Shown here: positions 1 to 6,918 of the stretch, one piece after another
Layout: each line of letters starts with the position of its first letter
How positions within the stretch are numbered: the stretch's first letter is position 1
NCBI GenBank assembly: GCA_030154385.1
Contig: JASKJZ010000078.1
Coordinates: forward strand, 1-9,091
DNA length: 9,091 nt
Direction: 5' to 3'
Source: Clostridiales bacterium
GTDB taxonomy: Bacteria; Bacillota_A; Clostridia; Lachnospirales; Lachnospiraceae
Made by a program: the position numbers and the translations under genes
The notes under the pieces: generated by a model
Databases searched by the model: none
The model's input: only the letters and a program-made list of their open reading frames with translations
Told to the model about the DNA's origin: nothing

Positions 1-837
1 GATGAAGCGCATCGACTTCATCAGTATAAAAATATTTCGTATATGGGAACGTTTAAGAAAAATTGTGAGAAACTTGGACTTACAACAGAGTGTGATGAAC
101 TAGACTGGATTTTAAAACAATCGTTTTGTACTGTGTTATTTTATGACAGTATGCAAGTAGTAGGGCCATCAGGCATTGATTATAAAAGATTTGATAAAAA
201 GATGGAAGCTTCATTTCAAAAAAGAATGATAGCGTATTTTACACTTTCAACACAGATGCGGGTGCAGGGCGGAAATGGTTATATCGATTTTGTAAAAAAT
301 GCTCTTTCAGGCAAGTGTTCAGAAAAATACATATCGGATAAGTATGATATAAAAATATATTCAGACTTTTCCAAATTTGAAAGAAATATGTATGATAAAG
401 AAGTAGAGTCGGGATTATCCAGAATGCTTGCGGGATATGCCTGGCCTTGGATCAGTAAAAAAAATCAGGCTTTAAAGGATATTGAAATTCAGGATGTCAA
501 GCGTATGTGGAATCATTGTACACAAGGGTGGGTACATACTCCAGAAGCAATTGATGAAGTAGGCTGTATTCACTCTATCCAAGGATATGACTTAAATTAC
601 GCATTTGTTATTTTGGGAAATGATATTGGATATGATAAGTCAACTGGAAAGATTATAGTGCACCCTGAGAATTATTATGATAAAAACGGAAAACGAACAG
701 CAGGATACGATGAGCTTTTCGAGTATATAACAAATGTTTACTATGTATTAATGACGCGTGGAATAAAAGGTACTTATTTGTACATATGCGATGATGCATT
801 AAGAGAATATTTGAGTCATTACATAGAAATGGAGTAG
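1..837 (+). CDS. DUF2075 / COG3410 helicase (Schlafen-group-3 type), C-terminal part, 5' end outside window
   Basis: The reading frame is open from base 1, and its first residues are DEAHRL, a Walker B/motif II box. The gene therefore starts upstream, and the ATG at 43 is internal. Following motifs fit the DUF2075 superfamily-1-like helicase domain (PF09848): LFYDSMQ (nt about 136-159) like motif III, LSTQMR with GG (about 244-270), IHSIQGYDLNYAFVILG (about 568-618), and a C-terminal YYVLMTRGIKGTYLYICD stretch that looks like motif VI with its arginine. The Walker A loop and any N-terminal nuclease (GIY-YIG in some relatives) would lie to the left and cannot be seen. The product is probably a cytosolic ATP-dependent DNA or RNA helicase/translocase; its substrate is unknown. 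The stop is three bases before the MazG-like gene, whose GGAG ribosome site lies in this gene's last codons, so the two are likely co-transcribed. The family call is strong. A role in defence or repair is inference. Confidence 0.85.
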   Translation, partial: DEAHRLHQYKNISYMGTFKKNCEKLGLTTECDELDWILKQSFCTVLFYDSMQVVGPSGIDYKRFDKKMEASFQKRMIAYFTLSTQMRVQGGNGYIDFVKNALSGKCSEKYISDKYDIKIYSDFSKFERNMYDKEVESGLSRMLAGYAWPWISKKNQALKDIEIQDVKRMWNHCTQGWVHTPEAIDEVGCIHSIQGYDLNYAFVILGNDIGYDKSTGKIIVHPENYYDKNGKRTAGYDELFEYITNVYYVLMTRGIKGTYLYICDDALREYLSHYIEME

Positions 838-840
838 AAT

Positions 841-1185
841 ATGAAACAAGAAACGATAGAACGAATAAGAAAATTTACAAAAGATCGAGATTGGGATCAA
901 TTTCATTCACCAGCGAACCTTGCAAAGTCGATTGTAATTGAATCTGCAGAGCTATTGGAATGCTTCCAATGGACCGATGATGAATATGATTTGCAACATA
1001 TTAAGGAAGAATTGGCGGACGTTATGGTTTATAGCCAAAATCTTTTGGATAAGCTTGATCTGGACGCGGATGAGATAGTTAATATGAAAATGTCTCAGAA
1101 CGAAGAAAAGTACCCGGTGGAGAAGTCAAGGGGCAAGGCAGATAAATATGATGCGCATAAATCACAAGATACGATATTGGAGTGA
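841..1185 (+). CDS. MazG-like nucleotide pyrophosphohydrolase (RS21-C6/dCTPase-type)
   Basis: This 114-residue protein has the usual single-domain length of the small all-alpha NTP pyrophosphatases. The RDWDQFHSPANLAKSIVIESAELLE stretch (residues 16-40), an FQW (42-44) and EELAD (56-60) carry the metal-binding acidic residues E34, E37, E57 and D60 in the ExxE...ExxD spacing. The tail NEEKYPVEKSRGKADKYD matches the conserved C-terminal signature of the RS21-C6/MazG-like group. Such enzymes hydrolyse (d)NTPs to (d)NMP and pyrophosphate, often non-canonical or cytidine nucleotides; the substrate here cannot be read from sequence. The start at 841 follows GGAG at 831-834 with six bases between. 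It sits between two helicase genes, so a nucleotide-pool role linked to their DNA or RNA processing is plausible but inferred. The last codons overlap a possible GTG start of the next gene. Confidence 0.9.
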   Translation: MKQETIERIRKFTKDRDWDQFHSPANLAKSIVIESAELLECFQWTDDEYDLQHIKEELADVMVYSQNLLDKLDLDADEIVNMKMSQNEEKYPVEKSRGKADKYDAHKSQDTILE

Positions 1186-1190
1186 TTAGG

Positions 1191-3539
1191 ATGAACGATA
1201 TTTCAAATTTTGATGGGAAATGCGCGGATGATTCATCGGGGTTTCATTTGTTTGAAACGGCTACTCCAGAGGAAGCACTTAAAATTTTGTTTGGATATGA
1301 TGTATTTCGACCAGGTCAGAAGTCTATAATTGAAAGCATTTTATCTGGAATCGATACTTTTGCAGTAATGCCTACAGGTGCTGGTAAATCGATTTGTTAT
1401 CAGATTCCAGCAATGCTATTGCCTGGTATTACATTGGTTATTTCTCCACTTATTTCGCTTATGCAAGATCAAGTGAAAGCATTAAATGAAGCAGGGGTTT
1501 CGGCTGCTTTTATCAACAGCTCTTTATCAGAGAATGCATTTTATGATACGGTAAGAAAAGCCAAACAAGGAGCGTATAAAATAATTTATGTGGCACCAGA
1601 AAGGCTTGTTACAGAAGGGTTCCTTGCGCTTTCCAGAAATGTTCAGATATCCATGATTACAGTTGACGAAGCTCATTGTATCTCGCAGTGGGGACAGGAT
1701 TTTCGCCCGAGTTACATGCAAATCATCGAGTTTGTAAAACTGCTTGAAAAACGTCCAATCATTAGTGCTTTTACAGCCACAGCAACGGAAGCGGTTCGAG
1801 AAGATATTGTATGTACATTAGGATTAAATAATCCATACGTTTTAGTAACTGGATTTGATCGAGATAATCTATTTTTTCAAGTAGACAAGCCAAAGAATAA
1901 AGATCAGTATATATTGGATTATATAGTAAAGCGCCCAGAAGATAGTGGAATAATTTATTGTGCTACAAGAAAGAATGTTGACAGTTTGTATGAATTATTG
2001 AAGAGCAAGGGAATATCGGTTGCAAAATATCATGCGGGTATGGGAGCTGCTGAAAGAAAAAGAATGCAGGATGATTTCGTATTTGATTATACGAGTATTG
2101 TTGTCGCCACAAATGCTTTTGGTATGGGAATAGACAAGTCAAACGTTCGCTTTGTAATACATTACAATATGCCTCAGAGTATGGAAAATTATTATCAGGA
2201 GGCTGGAAGAGCAGGTCGAGATGGCTTGGATTCAAAATGTATCGTGCTGTTTTCCCCACAGGATATTGTGATTAACCGATTTCTTTTAGACCATAAAGAA
2301 ATATCGGAGTTGGATCCGGATGATAGAAAAACTGTGAAAGACAGGGATGTTAAGCGATTGCAAGTGATGGAGAGATATTGTTACACAACCGAGTGTTTGC
2401 GAAACTATATTTTGAAATATTTTGGTGAAAATCCGAATAAGCCATGTGAGGATTGCGGAAATTGTCTTCGTGAATTTGAAACATTAGATATGACGGAGGC
2501 TTCAAAGAAAATAATTAATTGTGTATATGAAGCAAAGGGAAGATATGGAAAGAGTATTATCATTGATACGGTAACTGGTGCAAGGACAGCAAGGCTGGAG
2601 GAAATAGGTGCAATAAATTACAAATCCTACGGTGCCTTAGCATCTACAAACAAAAATCTCTTAAAACGATTAGTTGAGCAACTGGTTTTCGAAGGCTATC
2701 TTGTGGTTGGAGATTATCAAGTACTTAAATTAGGCGACATTAGTAGCCTTAGGAATCCGGAAACCTCAGTCCTAGTAAAAATTACAGACGATGATAAGTC
2801 GCCGGATAAGGCAATCAGCGCCAAAGAGAAGTCAAAAGAGAAATCAAAAGGTATGGAGTCGCTTACGTCTGCTGGATTTAAATTATTTGGTAAACTTAGA
2901 GAACGCAGGCTAGAGATCGCAAGAGAAGAAAGTATGCCACCCTATATTATTTTTAGTGATAAAACCTTAATTGATATGACCGTAAAGGTTCCTACTTCTA
3001 AAGGAGAGATGTTCAATGTATCTGGTATCGGTGAACATAAATATAACAAGTATGGGGAAAGATTTTTGGCTGTTATTGTAGAATGCGTAGCTATCTATCC
3101 AGAACTGCTCCAGAATAAAGAGGATATCAATGAGTCGGTTGAATCAAAGAGCGATAGAGATCGCAAGGTGAAAAAGAAGAAAACCGGAAAACGAGAATTT
3201 TCATTGCTTCCTAAAGAGGCAGATTCATTTCATTATATGGAATTATATACGATCTCAGATATACGGGATGAATTGAATCACATCTGTACAAGAGACGATG
3301 TGAAGAAAATTCCAGCAACAAGACTTACGGAATATTTAGTGGAGATAGGTTTGATAACGGAACAAGTGGGGGTCGGCAAATTTGGGAAAGTACCGACCGA
3401 AAGAGGAGTCATGCTTGGAATTAAGACTGTGGAGCAGGTAAGTGAGAAAGGAAATGCATACACGATTCTCCAGTATCCACCGCAAATTCAGAAAATGATT
3501 GTTGAGCATTATATGGAGGACATAGCATGGAATACTTAA
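1191..3539 (+). CDS. recQ: RecQ-family ATP-dependent DNA helicase with C-terminal extension
   Basis: The protein is 782 residues from the ATG at 1191, longer than the roughly 600 of typical bacterial RecQ. Domains in order (this numbering): helicase core with FRPGQ (39-43), Walker A TGAGKS (62-67), DEAH (159-162), FTATAT (194-199), the C-terminal lobe with TNAFGMGIDK (307-316) and QEAGRAGRDG (336-345); a zinc site with Cys402, 419, 422 and 425; an RQC winged helix (about 433-515); a Lys/Ser-rich linker (about 535-555); an HRDC domain (about 556-633); a basic linker (about 655-668) and a further 110-residue segment. RecQ unwinds DNA 3'-5' in recombination and repair. The start at 1191 is preferred because GGAG (1179-1182) lies eight bases upstream; a GTG at 1182 overlapping the MazG stop is the alternative and adds three residues. 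All key helicase residues are intact. A chromosomal housekeeping recQ elsewhere cannot be excluded, so the symbol denotes the family. Confidence 0.93.
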   Translation: MNDISNFDGKCADDSSGFHLFETATPEEALKILFGYDVFRPGQKSIIESILSGIDTFAVMPTGAGKSICYQIPAMLLPGITLVISPLISLMQDQVKALNEAGVSAAFINSSLSENAFYDTVRKAKQGAYKIIYVAPERLVTEGFLALSRNVQISMITVDEAHCISQWGQDFRPSYMQIIEFVKLLEKRPIISAFTATATEAVREDIVCTLGLNNPYVLVTGFDRDNLFFQVDKPKNKDQYILDYIVKRPEDSGIIYCATRKNVDSLYELLKSKGISVAKYHAGMGAAERKRMQDDFVFDYTSIVVATNAFGMGIDKSNVRFVIHYNMPQSMENYYQEAGRAGRDGLDSKCIVLFSPQDIVINRFLLDHKEISELDPDDRKTVKDRDVKRLQVMERYCYTTECLRNYILKYFGENPNKPCEDCGNCLREFETLDMTEASKKIINCVYEAKGRYGKSIIIDTVTGARTARLEEIGAINYKSYGALASTNKNLLKRLVEQLVFEGYLVVGDYQVLKLGDISSLRNPETSVLVKITDDDKSPDKAISAKEKSKEKSKGMESLTSAGFKLFGKLRERRLEIAREESMPPYIIFSDKTLIDMTVKVPTSKGEMFNVSGIGEHKYNKYGERFLAVIVECVAIYPELLQNKEDINESVESKSDRDRKVKKKKTGKREFSLLPKEADSFHYMELYTISDIRDELNHICTRDDVKKIPATRLTEYLVEIGLITEQVGVGKFGKVPTERGVMLGIKTVEQVSEKGNAYTILQYPPQIQKMIVEHYMEDIAWNT
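3515..3520 (+). promoter_or_regulatory. Ribosome binding site of the HTH-remnant ORF, inside recQ
   Basis: GGAGGA lies six bases before the ATG at 3527 and within the last recQ codons. A site this strong inside a coding region supports real translation of the short ORF that follows, or its larger ancestor. Confidence 0.6.
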
Positions 3540-3616
3540 CAACAGCGGAATTTGCAGAAAAATGGGGAATAGCACAAAGAAGAGTAGAAGGCAGGATGCA
3601 TAGGAGAAAAAAATGA
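3527..3616 (+). CDS. 29-residue truncated helix-turn-helix protein (remnant)
   Basis: The short ORF starts with MEYLTTAEFAEKWGIAQRRV, which reads like the first two helices (helix, turn, recognition helix) of the small MerR/excisionase-like DNA-binding proteins common in Lachnospiraceae, normally some 60 or more residues. After RRV it continues EGRMHRRKK and stops. In full-length relatives, as I recall them, a short Cys-containing stretch precedes an EGR motif, followed by a wing ending near a WLIP motif; those parts are missing, which suggests internal deletion. It has its own ribosome site (3515-3520), overlaps the end of recQ by 13 bases, and its stop overlaps the ATG of the ATP-grasp gene (ATGA at 3613-3616). 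It could be a degraded gene, or be kept as a translational coupler for the next gene. Independent DNA binding by such a short fragment is doubtful. Confidence 0.6.
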   Translation: MEYLTTAEFAEKWGIAQRRVEGRMHRRKK

Positions 3617-4617
3617 TAAGAGTGTGGTTTAACCATTGGTTTAGTACTTCATATGGACTAATAGAGTGGATGAAAAAGGATGTAGAGCAAGAAATATATG
3701 TTATTGCTAGTAATAAACAAATCGATTCTGTGATACAGAAGGTTTGTGATGAGTGGTATCAAGATTCTCCAACCGATGGTGAAGAATACATTCAGTATTG
3801 CATTGCTTTTTGTAAGGAACATAAAATAGATGTGTTTGTTCCACGAAGAAAGATGCTAGAGATAAGTCAGAATAGAGAACGGTTTGAAGATATCGGTGTA
3901 AAATTATTAGTGGATGATTATGAAGCGATTAAATTATTAAATAACAAAGCAGCTACATATGATTTCTTCAGGAGTGTGGACGGGATCAACATCCCGGATT
4001 ATGAAATCGTGAATACAGCGTCTCAATTTGAAGCTGCTTACAGTCGTTTGAAAACAAAATATGAGCAGGTTTGTGTAAAGTTTGTAAAAGATGAGGGCGC
4101 AATGAGCTACAGAAGAATTGTAGATCAAGTGGAGGGCTTTAAAAGGTTAAGAATATACCCTGGTGCTGAAATGGAATACAAAGCCTATGTTTCGGCTCTT
4201 GATGAAGTAAAATCATTTGATGATCTTATGGTAATGCCTTATCTTCCGGGAAATGAAATTAGTGTGGATTGTCTTAAAACGGATAAGGGGTTAATATCGA
4301 TACCAAGATATAAAGGATCGGCAAGACATGAGAAAATAATTTTTGACCAAGACATTTTAAATATGACTGAAATAGTAATGAAAAATATAAAATTGGAGTA
4401 TCCATGCAACGTACAATATAGGATAAAAGATGGTATTCCATATCTTTTAGAAATTAATACAAGAATGTCTGGCGGTCTTCAGATGTCCTGTTTTGCGAAG
4501 AACATAAATATTCCCAATATTGCCTTGAACAAGCTGCTTGGTAAATCAATTCATTGGAGCTTTACTAAGGAAGAAAGAGTAGTATCTTATATAGAATTAC
4601 CTCAAGTCATTCGATAA
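3613..4617 (+). CDS. ATP-grasp domain protein (carbamoyl-phosphate-synthase-like ligase)
   Basis: This 334-residue protein has an N-terminal Rossmann-like pre-ATP-grasp domain (about 1-105, starting MIRVWFNHWFSTSYG). The ATP-grasp fold follows: NNKAATYDFF (110-119), a candidate ATP-binding lysine in CVKFVKDEG (K156), MPYLPGNEISVDC (208-220) and the Mg-binding box LLEINTRMSGG (E280, N282, R284). ATP-grasp enzymes join a carboxylate to an amine or similar nucleophile through an acyl-phosphate. The substrates here are unknown, and the N-terminal domain is not that of a recognisable housekeeping enzyme. The start follows AGGAGA (3602-3607) and overlaps the stop of the HTH remnant. No terminator is evident after it. 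Related ATP-grasp proteins occur in predicted Ter-associated biosynthetic operons, and a terD-like gene lies 1.5 kb downstream; that link is inference. Confidence 0.85.
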   Translation: MIRVWFNHWFSTSYGLIEWMKKDVEQEIYVIASNKQIDSVIQKVCDEWYQDSPTDGEEYIQYCIAFCKEHKIDVFVPRRKMLEISQNRERFEDIGVKLLVDDYEAIKLLNNKAATYDFFRSVDGINIPDYEIVNTASQFEAAYSRLKTKYEQVCVKFVKDEGAMSYRRIVDQVEGFKRLRIYPGAEMEYKAYVSALDEVKSFDDLMVMPYLPGNEISVDCLKTDKGLISIPRYKGSARHEKIIFDQDILNMTEIVMKNIKLEYPCNVQYRIKDGIPYLLEINTRMSGGLQMSCFAKNINIPNIALNKLLGKSIHWSFTKEERVVSYIELPQVIR

Positions 4618-4680
4618 TCCTTAAGCAATTGTAAATTATAATAAAATTATTCTAAAAGCACAGAATAAGGAAAAATCATA

Positions 4681-4689
4681 TGGTATAAT
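4681..4689 (+). promoter_or_regulatory. Extended -10 promoter for the SHOCT-protein gene
   Basis: TGGTATAAT is a perfect extended -10 element (TGnTATAAT). There is no good -35 at 16-18 bases upstream, as is usual for extended -10 promoters. Transcription would start near 4696, giving a leader of about 67 bases. A small hairpin, GATGAA/TTCATC with an ATGA loop (4707-4722), lies in that leader and could be an operator or a stability element. Confidence 0.6.
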
Positions 4690-4762
4690 CTGCTCATGAC
4701 AATTATGATGAAATGATTCATCGTAGAAAATGATTTTATTTGATACCAAGGAGGTAACAAAA

Positions 4763-5326
4763 ATGGATATGTTTGAGAAAGCTACAAAAGCAGTAAAAGA
4801 AGTTAGCGGAAATGTAATAGATTCTGCAAAAAGCTTGGGAACATCATTCTATAGCACATCAAAGGAACAGAGTGAGCTGGCAGGAATGAAAGTGCAAAAA
4901 TCGGTGGTTGAAAAAAGACTTCAGGAGTATTATGCCATAATAGGAAAGCGTTATGTGGAGTATATGAATACTTCGGATGGCAGCACTACCTTCGATGTAT
5001 CGGATATTCTTGAGGAAATGCAGCCGGAGTTGGATCATTTAAACGAAATAGTTCTAGCCCTTGACGAAAAAGAGGAAAATGCAAAAAGAGAAGAAGAGAA
5101 ACGTAGGTTTAAGAAAGCACAGAATGATTTCGATATGGAGAAAGCAAAACTTGATAAAGCTCTCAGCATGGAAATTATTTCGCAGGAAGAATATGACGAA
5201 AAGATTGCAGCTTGTCAAAAAAAACTCGATAATTATGAACAGTTAAGAAAAATAGATTTGCAACTGCAAATGGGAATTATTACGGATGAAGAATATACTG
5301 AAAAAATAAATAAGTTATTAGGGTAG
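4763..5326 (+). CDS. Coiled-coil protein with two C-terminal SHOCT-like repeats
   Basis: The 187-residue product is soluble, with no signal peptide or membrane segment. Residues 1-35 are an amphipathic Ala/Lys/Val/Ser-rich stretch (FEKATKAVKEVSG...). Residues 40-125 are mostly charged helix with a Lys/Glu-rich coiled coil at 100-130. The C-terminus has two copies of a SHOCT-like motif: LDKALSMEIISQEEYDEKIAA (about 130-150) and LQLQMGIITDEEYTEKINKLL (about 166-186), each a leader helix, G/EII, then S/T-x-EEY. SHOCT modules are short C-terminal oligomerisation or interaction motifs, often found on stress or membrane-associated proteins. The start at 4763 is chosen over an in-frame ATG at 4730 because AAGGAGG (4748-4754) sits eight bases before it. 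It converges on the AIM24/terD pair. Function is not known; an adaptor or scaffold role in that stress cassette is a guess. Confidence 0.75.
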   Translation: MDMFEKATKAVKEVSGNVIDSAKSLGTSFYSTSKEQSELAGMKVQKSVVEKRLQEYYAIIGKRYVEYMNTSDGSTTFDVSDILEEMQPELDHLNEIVLALDEKEENAKREEEKRRFKKAQNDFDMEKAKLDKALSMEIISQEEYDEKIAACQKKLDNYEQLRKIDLQLQMGIITDEEYTEKINKLLG

Positions 5327-5372
5327 AAAAGAGGAGGGCACAAAGCAGATTATATTTGGATATGAAAGCGGT

Positions 5373-5400
5373 AAAAGGAGCTAGCAAATTAGCTCCTTTT
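5373..5400. terminator. Bidirectional intrinsic terminator between convergent genes
   Basis: A perfect 11-bp stem (AAAAGGAGCTA, 5373-5383, with its complement at 5390-5400) and a six-base loop (GCAAAT), with T-runs on both strands. It lies between the SHOCT gene (stop 5326) and the AIM24 gene (stop 5406), so it can end both transcripts. Confidence 0.9.
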
Positions 5401-5405
5401 CTTGC

Positions 5406-6110
5406 TTAATCCATGGAAAGGCTTATTCCGCCTTTTCGTTCGGATGGCTGTATAATAACAGTAACGCCTGTGTTACCATGCCATTCAAATTGGTAAGATT
5501 CACCAGAAGCTTGTCCAATCAATGTTTTCCAAGAAACATCAGCAGTTACTTGTGGATCACAATGACCGTTTCCAACCCAACAAATGACAGCATCCGGATC
5601 GACAGAAATCGTATTATGCGAGGTGACATTACTTAGTACAACAGGATTTCCATCGGATAAAACAGCTACATATGCGTTCTTTCCCCTTGCAGTAAGTGTT
5701 GATGTCGCAAGCCCTTTTTGAGAAAGAACACCAACACCAATAAATCTTACACTATAGTCGCAATCTTGCGTAAATGCAAGGATATTCTCAGATTCTACAG
5801 AAATAGTCTCGCCTTGCTCCAAATGATATATTATGACATGTTGTCCATAATTGGCATAATATGTAACGGAATCACCATTTAAATTAACTTTCATAAGTGG
5901 AAGATTTTCTCCAGTTACTCTTCGTGCTAGTTGACCTAATAATGCTTGACCTAAATTATTTTGTGGTCCTAGGAGTACTTTCTCAAATTTATAATTTTTT
6001 CCGCCCGCATTATCTCCAGCTATAAATGCACCTGCTTTTGTAAATAGAACATCGCTTCCAGAGCAAGTTACTTTCAGCATTAGTTCATTTACGGTTTCAA
6101 ATGTTAACAT
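5406..6110 (-). CDS. AIM24 family protein (TIGR00266-like)
   Basis: The 234-residue, beta-rich and glycine-rich protein fits the AIM24 (PF01987) pattern: an early KAGAFIAGD (25-33), VTGENLPLMKVNLNGDSVTYYA (65-86), LEQGETISVESENILAFT (97-114) with the typical 'pG..i.v..g..lAf' rhythm, a central FIGVGVLSQKGLATSTLTARGKNAYVAVLSDGNPV (123-157), then ISVDPDAVICWVG (168-180). There is no signal peptide. AIM24 proteins form a TRAP-like/double-stranded beta-helix fold; the yeast member affects mitochondrial inner-membrane organisation, but bacterial roles are poorly defined. The start at 6110 follows AGGAGG (6119-6124) with eight bases between, only 18 bases after the terD-like stop, so the two form one operon. 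AIM24 and TerD genes co-occur in Ter-type stress loci, which fits. It ends at the shared terminator. The family call is firm; the biochemical role is unknown. Confidence 0.85.
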   Translation of the reverse strand: MLTFETVNELMLKVTCSGSDVLFTKAGAFIAGDNAGGKNYKFEKVLLGPQNNLGQALLGQLARRVTGENLPLMKVNLNGDSVTYYANYGQHVIIYHLEQGETISVESENILAFTQDCDYSVRFIGVGVLSQKGLATSTLTARGKNAYVAVLSDGNPVVLSNVTSHNTISVDPDAVICWVGNGHCDPQVTADVSWKTLIGQASGESYQFEWHGNTGVTVIIQPSERKGGISLSMD

Positions 6111-6128
6111 TCTAAATTCCTCCTTTGT

Positions 6129-6866
6129 TTATACAACATGAACGCCATACAACTCACACAAACCAGCTAAATCTTTGGTGACACCATTTCCGATGGCATT
6201 GAATTTCCAGGCATTATTATGAAGATATATTTCACCAATCATCATGGAAGTTACGTTCGAATAGTATTCATCCATCTTGAAACTTACCAATTCCTCATTG
6301 TTTGAACGATTAAGAATACGTATATAAGCATCTTTCACCATGCTGAAATTCAGATTTTTTTCAATTGCTTCATGGATTGTTAGTACAAAGACGATTTTTG
6401 CTACAGAAGAATTTATCTTTGTTAAGTCGATAGAAATGCTTTCACGATCGATGGATTCGTTTGAATTAAATCGTACACTTCCATCAGGACTTAAGGTTTG
6501 TCCATAAAATACAAACCAGGAATCTCCAAGCACTTTACCAGCAAAATTGAGTAAAAAGGCAGAAACATCAATATCACAAGTTTCTGCGCAGTTCCAACCC
6601 AGACAGCACTTGATTCTCGCCAGTTGCCCAGAAGAAAATAATGGAATTTTTTGACCTTTTTTAGTATTGTGTAGTAAGGATGGGATTTTTCTACTGCAAG
6701 TAGAGGAAGGCATAGCAGAGTTTGGAGGTGTAGCAGTTGATTTTCTCCCACGATTAAGTGAAAGTATAGTTTGGGATGTTTTTGCTCCTTGCACATTAAT
6801 TTGATTAATCGATGCAATGGTTTGTTTCGTCAATGGAGCTGATAAGTTCATAGGAACATTAACCAT
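6129..6866 (-). CDS. TerD family protein with an unusual N-terminal extension
   Basis: Read from the ATG at 6866 the protein has 245 residues. About 68-245 is the TerD core: KKGQKIPLF (69-77), CCLGWNCAETCDIDVSAFLL (87-106), FVFYGQTLSPDGSVRF (118-133), SISIDLTKI (143-151), KIVFVLTIHEA (157-167), FSMVKDAYIRIL (174-185) and GEIYLHNNAWKFNAIGNG (211-228), ending in ELYGV. TerD domains bind calcium and act in tellurite/stress-resistance systems. The DxD of one calcium site is present (98-100), but the usual GDN-type loop is replaced by NSNESID (134-140). Residues 1-67 are Ser/Thr/Asn/Pro-rich and probably disordered. Cysteines at 57, 87, 88, 93 and 97 cluster near the metal site. The in-frame ATG at 6881 is less likely: GGGGGT (6879-6874) lies seven bases before 6866, and nothing suitable precedes 6881. 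It is first in an operon with the AIM24 gene. Confidence 0.85.
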   Translation of the reverse strand: MVNVPMNLSAPLTKQTIASINQINVQGAKTSQTILSLNRGRKSTATPPNSAMPSSTCSRKIPSLLHNTKKGQKIPLFSSGQLARIKCCLGWNCAETCDIDVSAFLLNFAGKVLGDSWFVFYGQTLSPDGSVRFNSNESIDRESISIDLTKINSSVAKIVFVLTIHEAIEKNLNFSMVKDAYIRILNRSNNEELVSFKMDEYYSNVTSMMIGEIYLHNNAWKFNAIGNGVTKDLAGLCELYGVHVV

Positions 6867-6893
6867 AAATTTTACCCCCATTAATAGTAAGCG

Positions 6894-6918
6894 ATTATAG
6901 TTTATCTCAATCTATAAT
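6894..6918. promoter_or_regulatory. Inverted repeat over the terD start point (possible operator)
   Basis: ATTATAG (6894-6900) and CTATAAT (6912-6918) are perfect 7-base inverted arms with an 11-base spacer. The repeat spans the end of the -10 box and the predicted transcription start, where a repressor would bind. The binding protein is not known. In AT-rich DNA a 7-base match can arise by chance, so this is a candidate only. Confidence 0.4.

Noticed and set aside
1182..1190. GTG start of recQ overlapping the MazG stop
   Set aside because: It has no adequate ribosome site, while the ATG at 1191 has GGAG eight bases upstream; kept only as an alternative.
1963..2259. 98-codon minus-strand ORF inside recQ
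   Set aside because: Antisense shadow of a strongly supported helicase reading frame.
4618..4680. Possible terminator after the ATP-grasp gene
   Set aside because: The stretch is AT-rich but forms no GC-containing stem with a T-run, so read-through into the SHOCT gene is possible.
6491..6817. 108-codon minus-strand ORF
   Set aside because: It is in another frame inside the terD-like gene, with no family features or ribosome site.
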